This document shows, in pieces, positions 5,989 through 7,022 of a stretch of 7,022 nt of DNA. Below the pieces are notes generated by a model. That model searched no databases. It saw only the letters and a list, made by a program, of their open reading frames with translations, and had not been told where the DNA came from. Position numbers and translations under genes: made by a program. Numbering within the stretch: position 1 is the first letter of the stretch; the number at the start of each line of letters is the position of its first letter. Source of the DNA: an uncultured Treponema sp. (GTDB taxonomy: Bacteria > Spirochaetota > Spirochaetia > Treponematales > Treponemataceae); assembly GCA_905236315.1 (NCBI GenBank), contig CAJOPO010000088.1, positions 1 through 7,022 of the forward strand. Direction: 5' to 3'.

Positions 5989-7022
5989 GGTAGTCTATAT
6001 CATCGGGGGCTATAACAGGTCTGTTTAAATGTACAGGCTTAAAAGCCCCTGCTGTATTAGATTCCATACTTGGAGCCTCTCCTAAGTTATGCATTATAAA
6101 TGGTGCAGAAAGGGAGGGGGCATTTCGCGCTACTAGTACAATGGAGTCTTCGTCATCAATGATGTCTTTCCTGTGTTGCATAGCAGAGTATGCAGCGCAG
6201 GACTCTTTATCTGCATATATATGATATTTCATAAATAAATCTTTACAAGCTCTATTACATTCTTCTTCACTTACTCTTGCAGGATATACAAAACTTCTTA
6301 ACATGAGGGATTGGGTTTTAAACATATATTCCATGCGTTCAAGATTTGATGGGTCGGCTGGGTCTGCTGCATGACGCTGTTCAACAGGTACTATGCTATC
6401 CATAACCATAACATTGCCTTGTGCGTCAACTGTTAGGTTATTTGTTGTAGGCACAATAAAACCTTTTACAGGCATTGCCATTTGCCAACCGTATAGGCCA
6501 GCTGTTAAATTGCCATAATTTCCTACATGCTGGGCATAAAAAATGTTTCCGCACACTTGTTTCTTTATTTGAGCAAAGGCATAGGTGTAAAAGAAAGATT
6601 GGGGCAATAAACGCCCGATATTAGTGGAATTGCATAGGGTAAGATGATATTTTTTTACCAATTCATGGTCGGCAAAAATACCTCTAACAAGGTCATGGCA
6701 GTCCTCTTCTGTTCCATTCACTTCTATAGGATAGATGTTTCCGCCATTCCACACAAAATCGCTTTCATCTAAGCCTCTTAGTCTGCCCTTAGGACATAAA
6801 AGTACAGATTTTATCAGTTCCTTGCCCCTTATGGCATGAGCTATACATGCACCTAACTCTCCTGTAGTAGCGTCTAGTAATATAGATTTTTCTTCTCCCA
6901 TACGCAGTATTGTTTCTAGTGCATTTATAAGGTAGGCAGTGCCAAAATCTTTATGAATTCCAGTAGGTCCATGATATAGTTCTAATAAAAATAAATGTTC
7001 GTCTAAACGCTTTATTACAGGC
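5945..7022 (-). CDS. thrC: threonine synthase-like PLP enzyme (5' end beyond the right edge)
   Basis: The family makes threonine from O-phosphohomoserine using PLP. The frame stays open through the right edge, giving 358 residues. The first ATG inside the window (6901-6899) is internal, because the 40 codons before it encode the family's PLP-lysine motif ELYHGPTGIHKDFG (Lys codon at 6952-6950). Further homology: GGNIYPIEV, CNSTNIGRLLPQ (about 6632-6603; family NS.N..RLL.Q), GNYGNLTAG (GNYGN at 6523-6509; family GNFG.L.AG), and a C-terminal part rich in short helices. Unlike the E. coli enzyme, the SGDTG loop after the PLP lysine reads TTGELG (6868-6851), and the region matching GTAHPAKF reads ARNAPSLSAPF (6130-6098). 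It could be a diverged but active enzyme or a paralogue with altered specificity. It converges on the GH13 gene and is not part of that operon. Confidence 0.85.
   Translation of the reverse strand, partial: PVIKRLDEHLFLLELYHGPTGIHKDFGTAYLINALETILRMGEEKSILLDATTGELGACIAHAIRGKELIKSVLLCPKGRLRGLDESDFVWNGGNIYPIEVNGTEEDCHDLVRGIFADHELVKKYHLTLCNSTNIGRLLPQSFFYTYAFAQIKKQVCGNIFYAQHVGNYGNLTAGLYGWQMAMPVKGFIVPTTNNLTVDAQGNVMVMDSIVPVEQRHAADPADPSNLERMEYMFKTQSLMLRSFVYPARVSEEECNRACKDLFMKYHIYADKESCAAYSAMQHRKDIIDDEDSIVLVARNAPSLSAPFIMHNLGEAPSMESNTAGAFKPVHLNRPVIAPDDIDYLTSVLNSLNLRRLF

Noticed and set aside
6005..6050. Inverted repeat GGGGGCT / AGCCCCT as a terminator for the GH13 operon
   Set aside because: The stem is 7 pairs at best (one G-T) with a 32-nt loop and no T-run on either side. 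It lies wholly within the conserved coding frame of the threonine synthase-like gene.
5945..6901. Complete short threonine synthase starting at the ATG at 6901
   Set aside because: The frame continues upstream to the edge and those codons encode the HGPTGIHKDFG lysine motif, so the ATG is internal and the gene is partial.

Overview
The window is AT-rich coding DNA (below 50% G+C by eye) with almost no spacer. It looks like a Gram-negative-type, carbohydrate-using bacterium. From remembered relatives of the two glucan enzymes, a spirochaete of the Treponema group is my best guess (about 50-60% sure). No rRNA, tRNA or marker gene in the window settles this.

Layout: positions 1-191 are intergenic or regulatory DNA. 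They hold degenerate TAGCAT-containing repeats, a small hairpin, an SD-like motif facing left with a possible divergent gene start, and a probable promoter placed so close to the next gene that its message may be leaderless. Positions 192-2246 (+) encode a GH77 4-alpha-glucanotransferase (MalQ/DPE2-like) with all three catalytic acids. After a 19-base gap and a strong AGGAGG, positions 2266-5988 (+) encode a very large (1240 aa) GH13-type glycosidase or transglycosidase. It has an unassigned helical N-terminal domain and a C-terminal region interrupted and ended by Lys/Arg/Ser/Thr/Ala-rich segments. Positions 5945-7022 (-) hold the C-terminal 358 residues of a threonine synthase-like PLP enzyme. 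It enters from beyond the right edge and converges on the GH13 gene, and the two coding regions overlap by 44 bp.

Function: the two + strand genes look like a cytoplasmic alpha-glucan (maltodextrin or glycogen) operon. The GH77 enzyme would transfer glucosyl or maltosyl units between chains, and the giant GH13 enzyme would cleave or transfer on the same pool. Neither has a visible signal peptide. The threonine synthase-like gene is unrelated in pathway and simply abuts the operon tail to tail.

The points most worth a second look are the uncharacterised architecture of the giant GH13 protein, with Pro in place of the usual His before its third catalytic Asp; its repeated basic 'K(S/T)TRAK' tails; the DPE2-like insert in the GH77 enzyme; the altered active-site motifs of the threonine synthase homologue; the SD-less start of the operon; and the 44-bp convergent overlap.
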